Below are positions 1 to 8,523 of a stretch of 23,922 bases of DNA, piece by piece; positions within the stretch are counted from its first letter, which is position 1; each line of letters begins with the position of its first letter. The stretch covers positions 1-23,922 of IMG/VR virus record IMGVR_UViG_3300018423_001114, one strand, 5' to 3'. The position numbers and the translations under genes are program-made. This DNA comes from a virus. The notes beneath the pieces are model-generated. The model saw nothing but the letters and a program-made list of their open reading frames with translations, searched no databases and was not told where the DNA came from.

Positions 1-2100
1 CGCAGACGGGTTAGGCAAGAACTGCGCCTCATACACCAGGACGTCACGCCCCAGCACGTACTCACCAAGTTTGTACCGCAGCGTCCCCATGCTGACGAAG
101 TTCTCAACGCCCGTGACGTTCGCAACCTCGCCCTGCAAGTCCAGGTCAAGGTGCGGCAGCGATTCGATCTGCGCCTGCAACTCAGCGTCAGCGACCTTAC
201 GATCTATGACTTCCTGCGACAGGTACATCTTCAGTTGGCTGTCGTCGTAAGGCTCCAGCGCGTCAATACGCTCATTCAGCGCCGTGTCGCCAGCCTCACG
301 GTCAGCGATTTCCTGCGCCAGATCCGCTTTGATCTGCGTGTCGTCGTAACCCGCCGATTGGATCGTGTCAATCTGGTCCTGCAAGTTTTGGTCAGCAGCC
401 TTGCGGTCGTCAATCTCTGTCGCGTGCTGATACTGCATGGCCAGGTCAGCCGCTTCGCGGTCATGGCTTTCCTGCTCCAGAAGCACCTTGACCGCATCGT
501 CACCAGCAATACGCTCTTGCTTCTCCGCAGCGTCACCAGCAATGCGTTCTTGCTTCTCAGTGGCGTCCTGCGCGTCCACATACGCCTTGGTCACATCGCT
601 GGACCCGCCGCCGCCCTCATACTCAGGGTGCGAGTGGTTGCTGTCCGCGTAGTTGCCGTGAGCGTGACTCTTGCTCGCGTAATCGTTGTCGTGGTCATGG
701 CCGCCAGCAACCGCGCTGTTGATCTGCGACTGCAAGTCAGCGTCACCCTGCTTCCGCAACGCTGTCTCAGTCTGCAACTCCACCGACGTTGCGTAATCGT
801 CGTGGTCATGGTCAGTTGCGCCGTGGTCGTGATCCTTGTCAGCCTTCGTGGACAACTCCAGCGACGTGCGCTCGTACCGCTGCACCGCGTCCGCTTCTAG
901 TTCGTACTTGGCTCCACCATTGCTGCCGTCGTGGACGTGGTTGTATTCCGACTTCTCAGCAAGCCCCTCGGTGAGCGCCTGATCCTGACGCGCCTGATCC
1001 GTGGACAGTTCCGTCTTTGTGACGTAGTTCGTCAAGTCAGGTGGCTGCACTTCAGGGTGCGTGTGCGTGCTGTCAGCCTTCTGCTTGATCTGGTTCTCCA
1101 GGCTTGCGTCCCTAGCCTCCGACGCAACCTTTGTCTCGTAGTCACTCAGGTCAGGTGTCGCGTCAGGGTGCGTGTGGCTGACTAGCGCCCTGTCATCTAT
1201 TTGGTCTTGGAGGTCTTGGTGGCTTTCTTGGGCTGCGATTTTGGTTTCGAGGTCGATGTGCCCGTGGCCTGTGTCGGCTTTGTCCTGGCTGACTTGCGTG
1301 ATGCGCCCTGAGAGGGAGTCGTGCGCGGTTTGGGCTTCGGCTTTGGTTTCGTAGTCGGCGTGGGTGTGGTCTCCTGCTGCCGCCGCGTCAATCTTCTGAT
1401 CCAATGCTTGATGCGCTGCATTCGCCTCATCCTTCGTAACGAAGCCAGACAAGTCCGTTTCATGCACGTGATCCTTGTCCGACTTACTTGCTAACCCAAC
1501 CTGAATGTCCTGATGGAGGCTGTTGTGAGCAACAGCAGCCTCAGTCTTAGTTTCATAATCCGACAGATCAACTGCGCTGCCGTCGTCAGCGTGAACGTGA
1601 TCCACGTCAGCCTTGCCAGCAATCTCATTGACGATGACCTGGTTCGCTGCCTCCTGCGTCTGAATGTTGCTGCGGTTCAGCGGCCCCGACCCGTTCGTCA
1701 AAACAACGTCAGCCGTTGTCACAGTCCAAGCGCCCCACGGCTCCCCGTTCGGCAACGCTGGATCGCCGTCTGCCGCTTCGCTCGATCCTGTGTAACGCGT
1801 AGGTGCGTTCCACCCGAAACGGTACGTCCCGCCGACATCAACGCTTGCTGCACTCTTACTGCGACTCTTGTACCAACGTGCGCGCTCCATTGCGCTCTCG
1901 TACGGAGACTGATCGTACGTAATGGACTGCGCACCCGTAGTCACACTCTTGACGCCCTGCTCATCAACAGGCATCTCGTTCGCCCAAACTGCCCACGCTT
2001 CAGCAGCAGCCGCAGCAGGGTCGTCAGGGTGCTTCGCAGCGATCTCGTCCTTCTGCTCGTCCGGCATTCCCGGCGGCATCCAATCCTGTGGGATCGCCAC
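1..2100 (-). CDS. Histidine-rich tail-fibre-like protein (3' end cut by window)
   Basis: A GTG start at 2100 has AGGAG six bases upstream, and the frame stays open for 700 codons to the window edge, so the C-terminus is missing. Residues 1-160 look like a particle-anchoring region. From about residue 167 to 490 there are about twelve H-x-H motifs (DHVH, DHTH, SHTH, GHGH, DHDH, NHSH), many beside a D/N-Y-x-T/S-K unit and a coiled-coil-like heptad stretch. In T4 gp37, H-x-H motifs line a trimeric fibre and bind iron, so I infer a trimeric metal-threaded fibre or appendage. After residue 490 come repeats of the type Q-E-x-x-D-R-E-A-x-D, which look like coiled coil. The gene follows the capsid gene after a hairpin. 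Codons near 1197-1385 differ in composition from the rest. The receptor-binding end is not in view. Confidence 0.75.
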   Translation of the reverse strand, partial: MAIPQDWMPPGMPDEQKDEIAAKHPDDPAAAAAEAWAVWANEMPVDEQGVKSVTTGAQSITYDQSPYESAMERARWYKSRSKSAASVDVGGTYRFGWNAPTRYTGSSEAADGDPALPNGEPWGAWTVTTADVVLTNGSGPLNRSNIQTQEAANQVIVNEIAGKADVDHVHADDGSAVDLSDYETKTEAAVAHNSLHQDIQVGLASKSDKDHVHETDLSGFVTKDEANAAHQALDQKIDAAAAGDHTHADYETKAEAQTAHDSLSGRITQVSQDKADTGHGHIDLETKIAAQESHQDLQDQIDDRALVSHTHPDATPDLSDYETKVASEARDASLENQIKQKADSTHTHPEVQPPDLTNYVTKTELSTDQARQDQALTEGLAEKSEYNHVHDGSNGGAKYELEADAVQRYERTSLELSTKADKDHDHGATDHDHDDYATSVELQTETALRKQGDADLQSQINSAVAGGHDHDNDYASKSHAHGNYADSNHSHPEYEGGGGSSDVTKAYVDAQDATEKQERIAGDAAEKQERIAGDDAVKVLLEQESHDREAADLAMQYQHATEIDDRKAADQNLQDQIDTIQSAGYDDTQIKADLAQEIADREAGDTALNERIDALEPYDDSQLKMYLSQEVIDRKVADAELQAQIESLPHLDLDLQGEVANVTGVENFVSMGTLRYKLGEYVLGRDVLVYEAQFLPNPSA

Positions 2101-2122
2101 GATCAACTCCTAGCAATGTCGG

Positions 2123-2162
2123 GGGAGGGGCTGAGGCACGGGGGGCACACCCAGCCCCTCCC
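2123..2162 (-). terminator. Strong GC hairpin after the major capsid gene
   Basis: An 11-bp perfect stem (2123-2133 with 2152-2162) encloses an 18-base loop between the capsid stop and the next start. There is no clear T tract on either side. It could be an attenuator, an RNA processing site or a transcript-stabilising 3' hairpin that separates capsid expression from the fibre gene. An intrinsic terminator is only one option. Confidence 0.5.
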
Positions 2163-2184
2163 GACTGTGGGGTTTGTTCCTGAA

Positions 2185-3096
2185 CTACGGGGTGACGGGC
2201 TGCAACGCCGAAATCGGCAGCAGCGGAGTGTCGTTCAGGATGCTCACCGGGTCAGCGAGGCAGAAAGCAACACGCATCGTGGCGCGGATAGCAATGCTGT
2301 CACGCTCTGCGAGGCTTCCGAACCCTGTGATGTTCGCTTCGGTCAGGATCTTTGTCTTGACGTCGGAACGCAGACCCAGGATTGCGCAGGAGTCATCAAG
2401 CGCAATCGCGGTTGCCTTGCTCTTGTCCCAACCCAGCGGGTACGCAGTAGGCACGCCGTAGATGTAGCCAACGTTCGGATCGCCCTCGGTTGGCACGTAG
2501 ATCGGTGCACCGTTGCCGTCCTTCTGACCACGCAGCGCAGTACGCAGCGCACGATCAGCGAACACGTCAGTCACGTCATGCCCAAGCGCCTCAACTTGAC
2601 CGAACATGGTGTTCAGGTCGTCAGCGATTGCAGCGGTGCCAGGAACAACAGTTCCCTGCGAGAGCGCAGCGCCGTAGATGCCGCCAGCGGGGAACGACGT
2701 GGGAGCGCCCGTGCCGAAGAACACGGCAGCGTCAAGGACGCGACCGAACTCCTGCACGATAAGGCTTGTGGTACGGGAGACAACGTCAATGCTGCTGTCA
2801 GCAATCACGTTCTCAGAGATAGGCACAATGACAGCAATCTCCTCGGCCTGAAGCATGACGTTCTTCCACGCCGTAGCAGACTTCGGCTTGATCTCCTGGT
2901 CAGCAGTAAGGAACTGCGCAGTCGGGAGAGCCGACAGGACGGGGATGCGCTCCGTGTAGGTGCCCATCGGAATGACGGTGAGGTTAGCCAGCGCGGCGCT
3001 GGCCTGCGGCAAACTGTTGATCAGTTCCGCAGCAAGAACCTCATCGAACGTGGCTTCAGCATTGTCGAAACCAACATTGTCTGTTTGAACAGCCAT
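2185..3096 (-). CDS. Major capsid protein, HK97-fold type
   Basis: This 303-aa protein would form the icosahedral shell. The ATG at 3096 is chosen because AAGGAGG lies eight bases upstream; the open frame extends further, but that part overlaps the scaffold gene. The central stretch has the HK97-like spine-helix pattern: PISENVIADSSIDVV, then an amphipathic helix ending in LDAAVFFGTG, where many capsid proteins have D-x-A-x-x-x-G-x-G. It is followed by the usual 'G-x-x-V-v-P' strand region and ends in ISALQPVTP. No N-terminal delta domain or protease is visible, which fits the separate scaffold gene just upstream. The family assignment is by pattern; the position after portal, MuF and scaffold makes it secure. 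Confidence 0.9.
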   Translation of the reverse strand: MAVQTDNVGFDNAEATFDEVLAAELINSLPQASAALANLTVIPMGTYTERIPVLSALPTAQFLTADQEIKPKSATAWKNVMLQAEEIAVIVPISENVIADSSIDVVSRTTSLIVQEFGRVLDAAVFFGTGAPTSFPAGGIYGAALSQGTVVPGTAAIADDLNTMFGQVEALGHDVTDVFADRALRTALRGQKDGNGAPIYVPTEGDPNVGYIYGVPTAYPLGWDKSKATAIALDDSCAILGLRSDVKTKILTEANITGFGSLAERDSIAIRATMRVAFCLADPVSILNDTPLLPISALQPVTP

Positions 3097-3136
3097 GATT
3101 GTCCCTCCTTCAAGGGGTAGTCGTGGCTGCGGTGGC

Positions 3137-3628
3137 TTACCGCTTCCCTGCCACGATTTGTCGTAGTAGGTCGTTGGCGTTTGGCGGTTCGGCTTGCGGA
3201 GCAGGGTTTGTTCCCTTCTTCGCATCAGCCTTGCTCACACTTGGCTTCACAAGGTCTTTCAGCCTCGTCGCGTCCTCGCGCAACTCATCTTCAGTTGTCC
3301 CCACAAGGCGCGTTGCCAAGTCACGGGGCAGCCCCTCAGCGAGCGCAACATCCAGACGCATGGCTTTCAGTTCGGCTTCCTGTGCGCGCTGGTTAGCAGC
3401 CTGCACAGCAGCGTCCTTATCGGCCACCTGATCCGGTGAGAGCATTTGAGTCATCGCCTCTTTGAGTTTCTTCAACTCGGCTGCGGACTCTTTGGCACGC
3501 GCCTCGTGTTTGCGGGACTGCGCTTTCCAGTCAGGACCCTGCGGCTTTGACTCGGCCTGCTCCGGCTCGCCCTGCGGCTGGTCTTGCTGTTCTTCCTCAA
3601 CGGCCTCTGCAGGCTGTTCATCGCTCAT
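3137..3628 (-). CDS. Head scaffolding protein
   Basis: This 163-aa protein is very rich in Glu, Gln, Lys and Ala. It begins with an acidic, Gln-rich segment (residues 1-30), followed by a long predicted coiled coil (about 33-95, with KHEARAKESAAELKKLKEA) and a basic C-terminal region ending in LLRQIVAGKR. This is typical of phage scaffold proteins (gp20/DUF4355-like), which guide procapsid assembly and leave or are degraded before packaging. The ATG at 3628 has GGAGG ten bases upstream. It lies 40 bases before the capsid gene. The assignment rests on composition and position rather than on a sharp motif. Confidence 0.82.
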   Translation of the reverse strand: MSDEQPAEAVEEEQQDQPQGEPEQAESKPQGPDWKAQSRKHEARAKESAAELKKLKEAMTQMLSPDQVADKDAAVQAANQRAQEAELKAMRLDVALAEGLPRDLATRLVGTTEDELREDATRLKDLVKPSVSKADAKKGTNPAPQAEPPNANDLLRQIVAGKR

Positions 3629-3691
3629 GTTACTCGTTCCTCCCGTTCAGGGATAGTTCTACCACAGTTCGGCGTGTCACGGGTTACAGCA

Positions 3692-3829
3692 CTACACATT
3701 GATTCCTCGGCGTCGCAGTTCCTCAATCGCACCTGCCTCTCCGTTCGCCGCTTTGTCCAACAGGACAACGTCGTGCAGGTTCTTGTAGTCATCGTCAGCA
3801 ATCAACTTGTCACGCCACACCGTCGTCAT
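3692..3829 (-). CDS. Small 45-aa head-module protein of unknown function
   Basis: The ATG at 3829 overlaps the MuF stop by four bases (ATGA) and has GGGAGG just upstream. The protein starts MTTVWRDKLIADDDYKNLHD and ends EELRRRGINV. It contains charged helices, no cysteine and no membrane segment. Small proteins of this kind often sit between MuF and scaffold in actinophages; their role is not known to me. Four-base coupling plus a good ribosome site support it as a real gene despite its length. Confidence 0.75.
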   Translation of the reverse strand: MTTVWRDKLIADDDYKNLHDVVLLDKAANGEAGAIEELRRRGINV

Positions 3830-5550
3830 ACTGCCTCCCAGCCAAACATCTTTGCGTACTCGTCAATCCACTCCCGCGCTAACGGGCCAAGGTCAAGTTT
3901 GTCACGCTCCATCCACGTCACGAACGCCTCCGCGTACATCTCGCTCATGTCCGTGCGTGCGTACCCTGTTGGGCCGTCCTTACCCTCATACCGCACTACG
4001 CGCTTCGTGCGCTTGCTGTACGCGCTTGGCGCCTCAGCGCGCACAAGAATGCGCTCGTCCGTCTCCAGGCCGGCGTACCGCCATTTCTGCCACAGCGTTT
4101 TCTTCGCTTGCGTGACAACACTCAAAGTGATGTCAGCGTTGTGCCCAATCTCATGCACAAGCGTTCGGTAGACGCCTTCCGCTGGAACGCGTGTGCCCTG
4201 CGACACGCTCCACTCTGGGAAGAACGGTGTGCCAGGTTTCTTGTCCGCTAGTTCGTCCAACAGTTGCGGGTTCACGTTGATGACTCTGCCGCCAATGTTT
4301 GTGCTGGCGCGTGTGTCGCCCTTCGCCCTGTTGCTGAACGAGAACATGAACGTGCGGTCGTCGTCATGCGGCAAGTGTGGACGCGTAGCCGTGACAGCCT
4401 GCCTCGCTGTGTCCATGAACTCAGGGATCATCTCCTTCTTGATGCGGCGCTCCGCGTCTAGGTGCACAGCAAAGTTGGCGTCCTCGTCCCACCAATACTC
4501 GTCTCCACGGTCGAACCGTTGCTGTGCGTATGAGCGATGGAAGTCATCTGGCCCGAAGATTTTTGTAACTGCTGGATCATCAACAGACGTAACCTGCCGC
4601 GGACCTTGCGTGACAGGCGGTGGCGTGACAGTTGTGGGTGCTGTTGGTTGCTTCGGAGGCGTCTTGGGCTTCGCTGTCTTGCCCTTGCCTTTCTTCTTCC
4701 CCCAATGCGTCCAGCCGGACGGGCTGGTTTGCAGTTCCAGCGTGTCGCTGCCCGTGAAACGCTTCTGCTTCGCCTTCGGGCTGTCCGTAAGCACGGGCAG
4801 GATTGCGCAGCGGCAGTTGGGGTGGCGGTACGTATCCATCTCAATGTCGAACACTTGCCCGTCCAACTCCCCGCAGATAGGGCACGCAGACGAGAACGCT
4901 TGCCACTCCCACGCGTCCACGACACCGTTCTGCCGCGCAATCGCGTACGACGCTCTGGACGTTTGATCGTATGCGCGTGCAAGTTGTGTGCGCGCAATCA
5001 TCACGCTACGTCCCTGCCCGAAACGCACCGGATCGTTGATGCTGTCACGCAACCGTTTCGCTGTTTTCGCTGGCGCCTCACCCAGCGCGACACCCGTTTG
5101 CAAGCCGCTAATCAAGCGCGTCTGCACGTCCTTTGTGAGGCTTGTGAAGTCTGCTGTGAGTTGCCCTGTCCTGCCCTGCACGATTGCGCCCATCGCGTCC
5201 CTGTTCGCAACGTTCGCCCAGCCAAGTTCAGCAGCGTCCTCCGCGACAGTCGCAAGCACGTGATCGGGGAGCGCGTTCAGGGACGCCTGCAACGACGTGC
5301 GTGCAGCGTTGTTCGTTGTGTCGATTGCATACGCAGCAACCTGCGCAGTCTCTCCACTGATCGTTGTCACGTTACGGACAGCCTCCGTGAGAACGCGCAG
5401 CCTGTTACGTTCCGAAACTGTCAGCGGGTCTTTGTTGTTGGCAAGCCGCCGTGCCCACTTGTCAATCTCCCCGTCCAGGTCGTCATACGCCGCCTGCCAC
5501 GCTTCGGCTGCGTACCGCGACGGCGCGGCTGGTGCAGCCGGGATCGTCAC
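3826..5550 (-). CDS. MuF-like head protein fused to a C-terminal zinc-metallopeptidase-like domain
   Basis: This 574-aa protein overlaps the portal gene by four bases. Residues 1-255 form a phage Mu gpF-like minor head domain: a helical N-terminus, then RTQLARAYDQ and the zinc-knuckle-like CPICG (223-226) with HPNCRC (243-248). In other phages this domain sits at the portal and may be ejected with DNA. A Lys/Pro/Thr-rich linker (about 284-318) leads to a second domain. That domain contains HEIGH at 466-470, with SEMYAEAF (536-543) downstream offering a third zinc ligand (E537 or E541), the arrangement of gluzincin-type metallopeptidases. MuF proteins are known to carry variable C-terminal effector domains, so an injected or host-directed protease is possible. 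A maturation role in the head is the alternative. Confidence 0.85.
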   Translation of the reverse strand: MTIPAAPAAPSRYAAEAWQAAYDDLDGEIDKWARRLANNKDPLTVSERNRLRVLTEAVRNVTTISGETAQVAAYAIDTTNNAARTSLQASLNALPDHVLATVAEDAAELGWANVANRDAMGAIVQGRTGQLTADFTSLTKDVQTRLISGLQTGVALGEAPAKTAKRLRDSINDPVRFGQGRSVMIARTQLARAYDQTSRASYAIARQNGVVDAWEWQAFSSACPICGELDGQVFDIEMDTYRHPNCRCAILPVLTDSPKAKQKRFTGSDTLELQTSPSGWTHWGKKKGKGKTAKPKTPPKQPTAPTTVTPPPVTQGPRQVTSVDDPAVTKIFGPDDFHRSYAQQRFDRGDEYWWDEDANFAVHLDAERRIKKEMIPEFMDTARQAVTATRPHLPHDDDRTFMFSFSNRAKGDTRASTNIGGRVINVNPQLLDELADKKPGTPFFPEWSVSQGTRVPAEGVYRTLVHEIGHNADITLSVVTQAKKTLWQKWRYAGLETDERILVRAEAPSAYSKRTKRVVRYEGKDGPTGYARTDMSEMYAEAFVTWMERDKLDLGPLAREWIDEYAKMFGWEAV

Positions 5551-6833
5551 AACTCGTCAGCGAGCAGCGGGTTCGACAGGAACGCGTTTGTCTGCTGCGC
5601 AACAGGACTCGGCGTGACAAGTGCTTGCGCTTCCTCAATCTCCGTCGGCGTCATGCCCAGGTACTTCACCGCAGCCACCTGCCACGGGATACCCGCGCCC
5701 ACAAGCGTCTCCACAATCTTCGCGTTACTCAGGTCGTCATTGACTGTTGGGTCACGCCAGACGGGGTTCGCGTCCACGTCCAGCATCTGGAACGCTTGCT
5801 GCAACGCGCTACCGAACTCCCGCTGGTGGTCAATGATTGCTTCCACGAACGGGCCTTCGTCCGCTTTGATTGCCTCCCCGCTTGCGTCCGACCCTGCATT
5901 GACTCGCATGTGCTTCGGTAGGGAAGCGATTGTGAACAACGCGTCCACTTCGCTGTTCTTCGCGTCGTCGTAGTTGTGCAGGTCCGTGCCGCCCAACTCC
6001 TGCACGCTCGCCCTTGCTTCGCTGTCGCCTGGGTCCAGCACAATCGCCGTGTCCGGCTGCTGCCGTATCGCCTCCGGTGTTACCTCCTGGCGGGTGAAGA
6101 ACACGCGCTGCTTGAACGCACCGAACTCCGCTGCCACAAGTTTGTTCGCCGTGATCTTGTTGATGCGGTCTTGGATTGGGCTTATCTGGTCAATCAGCGG
6201 CGCACCCAGGTAGCCGTACGGGTTCACAGCAATAACAGGAACACGTTCGAAGCCGTGCCTTTCCTCCGTCAGCAACTTGAAGTCTTTCGCGCCTGGAGGC
6301 GTCGTGACGGTGCGTGCCTGCTTACGTGTCTGCCCACGCGCCTCGTAACGGCGCACGTTGTCGTCGTCCCACACGCTCACGTACCAAGTGTTCCCCTCCA
6401 CCCAGCACTTACCCGCCCAAGCGACTGCCATCCAGTCGTCTGGGTCTGGTTGCGCGTACATGACGTTCGCGGGGTTCGCGTGCACACCGTCTTGCGTGAC
6501 AGCGATGTAGGCGTGCCCATGCACAAGCCCCCACCTGTAGAACGCGTCCTGCCGTAACGGGAAGTGATCCTGCTCCCACAACTCCTGCGCCGTGACAGCA
6601 CCGTCGCCGTCCCAGCCGTTGATCTCCATACGGTGGACACGGCTGTTCACAGCGAACCCGCAGTAGTTCTCCGTCAGGCTGTCCGACAAGGCGCGGAACG
6701 TCTCAGCCAACTTAGGCGTGAGATAGATCTTGGGCTGGTTGCCCACGTAGTAGTTCCAGCGCAACGTGAGCGCACGGCTTTGCGTGAAAGCAATCGTCTG
6801 ATCGATTGCGTCTTGATAATCCTCTAGGAGCAT
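5547..6833 (-). CDS. Portal protein, SPP1 gp6-like family
   Basis: This 428-aa protein would form the dodecameric ring through which DNA enters and leaves the head. The start at ATG 6833 has GGAGG six bases upstream. The N-terminal pattern with YYVGNQPKIYLTP and the NSRVHRMEINGWD segment, the middle with FERVPVIAVNPYGYLGAPLIDQI, and the late segment with DASGEAIKADEGPFVEAI are typical of SPP1-type portals in actinophages. It lies between terminase and MuF, the standard order, and its stop overlaps the MuF start (ATGA). Its length is within the usual range for the family. Confidence 0.92.
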   Translation of the reverse strand: MLLEDYQDAIDQTIAFTQSRALTLRWNYYVGNQPKIYLTPKLAETFRALSDSLTENYCGFAVNSRVHRMEINGWDGDGAVTAQELWEQDHFPLRQDAFYRWGLVHGHAYIAVTQDGVHANPANVMYAQPDPDDWMAVAWAGKCWVEGNTWYVSVWDDDNVRRYEARGQTRKQARTVTTPPGAKDFKLLTEERHGFERVPVIAVNPYGYLGAPLIDQISPIQDRINKITANKLVAAEFGAFKQRVFFTRQEVTPEAIRQQPDTAIVLDPGDSEARASVQELGGTDLHNYDDAKNSEVDALFTIASLPKHMRVNAGSDASGEAIKADEGPFVEAIIDHQREFGSALQQAFQMLDVDANPVWRDPTVNDDLSNAKIVETLVGAGIPWQVAAVKYLGMTPTEIEEAQALVTPSPVAQQTNAFLSNPLLADEL

Positions 6834-6870
6834 CGCGTACCTCCAGGCGTGACTCTACCGGGATCGCAGT

Positions 6871-8112
6871 CTACGTGCGCAACAACTGCGCCACTTGCGG
6901 TACGCGTGTTGTCGTGAGCGCGGTAACAGCGTGCACGAGCGCGTCCAGCCTGTCAGGGCTTTGCTTGTCCTCCGGTGTCCAAGACGTCATCTGCTCCTCC
7001 AGGTCAGGGAACGCGCCTACGTGGTGAATCTTGCCCTGCTCCGCGAGCGCAGCGACAGGCTCGGCGCGTAAGCGTTTCCCGCGTGTCGCGTTCACAAGGC
7101 GCACGTTCACGGTTGGGTCCACGCTCTTGATGATGCTTTCGTTCATGTCCCCGCCCTGATTGCTTTCCACGATGACTGCGTCTGCTTGCGCACGGTCGTA
7201 CTCAATGCAGACGCTCCTTGCCCACCCATCAACCGTGTCACGCGTAGTTGCGTCGCGCTCCACGTAGATGTGCCCATTGCTTGTGATGCTTGCCGTGATG
7301 ATGCCTGTCTCGTCGCTCTCCCGCGTGAACGTGACAGCAGGGTCCACGGCTACGTAGCGGCGCACCACGTCGTCAGGCGTGTGCGTCACCCTGTAGTCGT
7401 CAATCATCTTCCACGTCCACAACGCGCCCTCAACGTCGTCCAGCAGTTCCCCGTGCAGTTCCTGCCTGCCTGTGCGTGTCCCGTCGTACAGGGTGCGCAG
7501 TTCCTCCAACGCTGCGGGAGACAAGTTGTCGGCGTTCTCGAACGTGCTGCCCGTTGTGACGATGCTGGTGTCCCTGTCAATGAGGCTGCGCAGCAGTTTG
7601 CGTGGCTTCGGCGTGGTCGTGACAACTGTTTGCGGTGTTTGCCCCAGCCGGAGGCCGAACTGTAGTTGCGTCCACGCGTCGTCGTAACGCCACGCTGCGA
7701 GTTCGTCACACCATGCGCCGTGGTGCTGCGGTCCACGCAACCGTTCTGGTTCTTCCGCGCTGAACAGTTTGATCTTGCTGCCGTTACGCAAGTCAAGTTC
7801 GCCCAGGCTCCTGTTCCACCTGTGGATCATGCGGTACCTGTTCAGGACGCTTTGCAAGCCGCTTTCTCCCTCAACGCAGGTGTCCCGTGCGTCGCTGAAC
7901 GTTGGCGCCACTACAGCCCAGCGCGTCCGGTCGTTGTTCACGGCTTGGTACGCCAGCCACTCCGCGCCTGTGCGTGTCTTGCCCCAGCCGCGACCGCTAA
8001 GAATCACCCAGGTGTGCCACGCCGTTTGGGGAGCCTTCTGGTTGTCCCTTGCTTGCTGTTGGGTCCACACCATTCTGGCGCTGACTGTCAAGTAGTGCGA
8101 GGGTCTCTGCAA
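6871..8112 (-). CDS. terL: Terminase large subunit (packaging ATPase and nuclease)
   Basis: This is the motor that cuts concatemeric DNA and pumps it into the head through the portal. The Walker A motif is GRGWGKTRTG, about 40 residues from the start. The Walker B-like GAWCDELAAW follows, and TTTPKP is a coupling-type motif. The C-terminal RNase H-like nuclease shows VAVDPAV, DAVIVESNQGG and DRLDALVHAV acidic residues. Length is about 413 aa. The start is uncertain: I chose TTG 8112, which has GGAGG nine bases upstream. ATG 8073 or TTG 8133 are alternatives. All three give an unusually long overlap (about 77-137 bp) with the small subunit gene. Confidence 0.92.
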   Translation of the reverse strand: MQRPSHYLTVSARMVWTQQQARDNQKAPQTAWHTWVILSGRGWGKTRTGAEWLAYQAVNNDRTRWAVVAPTFSDARDTCVEGESGLQSVLNRYRMIHRWNRSLGELDLRNGSKIKLFSAEEPERLRGPQHHGAWCDELAAWRYDDAWTQLQFGLRLGQTPQTVVTTTPKPRKLLRSLIDRDTSIVTTGSTFENADNLSPAALEELRTLYDGTRTGRQELHGELLDDVEGALWTWKMIDDYRVTHTPDDVVRRYVAVDPAVTFTRESDETGIITASITSNGHIYVERDATTRDTVDGWARSVCIEYDRAQADAVIVESNQGGDMNESIIKSVDPTVNVRLVNATRGKRLRAEPVAALAEQGKIHHVGAFPDLEEQMTSWTPEDKQSPDRLDALVHAVTALTTTRVPQVAQLLRT

Positions 8113-8506
8113 GACGTTCCACCTCCCTGTCAATGTCCGTGCCGCCCTGGTACGCGGTAACTTCCGCGCTCACCTTCGCAGGTGCGTCAATGCCCAGCAT
8201 CTTCGCTCTGCGCTCCATGATGTTCAGGACTGCGCGCACGCTGCCCAAGTCGCCCTGCAATGCGTTCGCCCACACGCTGCGTTCCAGCCTGTCCAGCCTG
8301 TCTAGTTCTATCTCCCTGACGGCTTCCACGTCGTCCTGCATGGACCGTGCTATGGCGCGTCGGACGGCTTTGTTCGCTGTGGCTGCATCGGCCCAGCCCA
8401 CTTGTGCTGCGATGACGTCGTATGTGACGCCTGCTCTGCGTAGTTCTAGGGCTTTGGCTTCTTTCTCGCGTGCTTCTTCTGCGCGTTTGCCGTGTGTGCG
8501 TGCCAT
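7997..8506 (-). CDS. terS: Terminase small subunit
   Basis: This 169-aa DNA-recognition subunit would bind the packaging site and recruit TerL. The start at ATG 8506 has GGAGG six bases upstream; an upstream ATG at 8527 lacks this. The N-terminal helix-turn-helix is seen in ELRRAGVTYDVIAAQVGWAD (about residues 22-41), followed by a long helical region with RLDRLERSVWANALQGDL and MERRAKMLGIDAP. This order is typical of actinophage small terminases. The C-terminal tail is polar and shares its DNA with the TerL start in another frame. Only 17 bases separate it from the folE stop, so it is co-transcribed with the DNA-modification genes. Confidence 0.85.
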   Translation of the reverse strand: MARTHGKRAEEAREKEAKALELRRAGVTYDVIAAQVGWADAATANKAVRRAIARSMQDDVEAVREIELDRLDRLERSVWANALQGDLGSVRAVLNIMERRAKMLGIDAPAKVSAEVTAYQGGTDIDREVERLAETLALLDSQRQNGVDPTASKGQPEGSPNGVAHLGDS

Positions 8507-8523
8507 GGGTTGCCTCCGGTGTG

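Noticed and set aside
600-1610. CRISPR-like or tandem DNA repeats in the fibre gene
   Set aside because: The repeats are at protein level (H-x-H and Y-x-T-K) and vary at the DNA level; there are no constant-length spacers.
1513-3120. Long plus-strand open frames such as this 535-codon one
   Set aside because: They mirror minus-strand genes with strong ribosome sites and recognised domains; the translations are rich in Arg, His and Cys and match no family. The same holds for the other long plus-strand frames.
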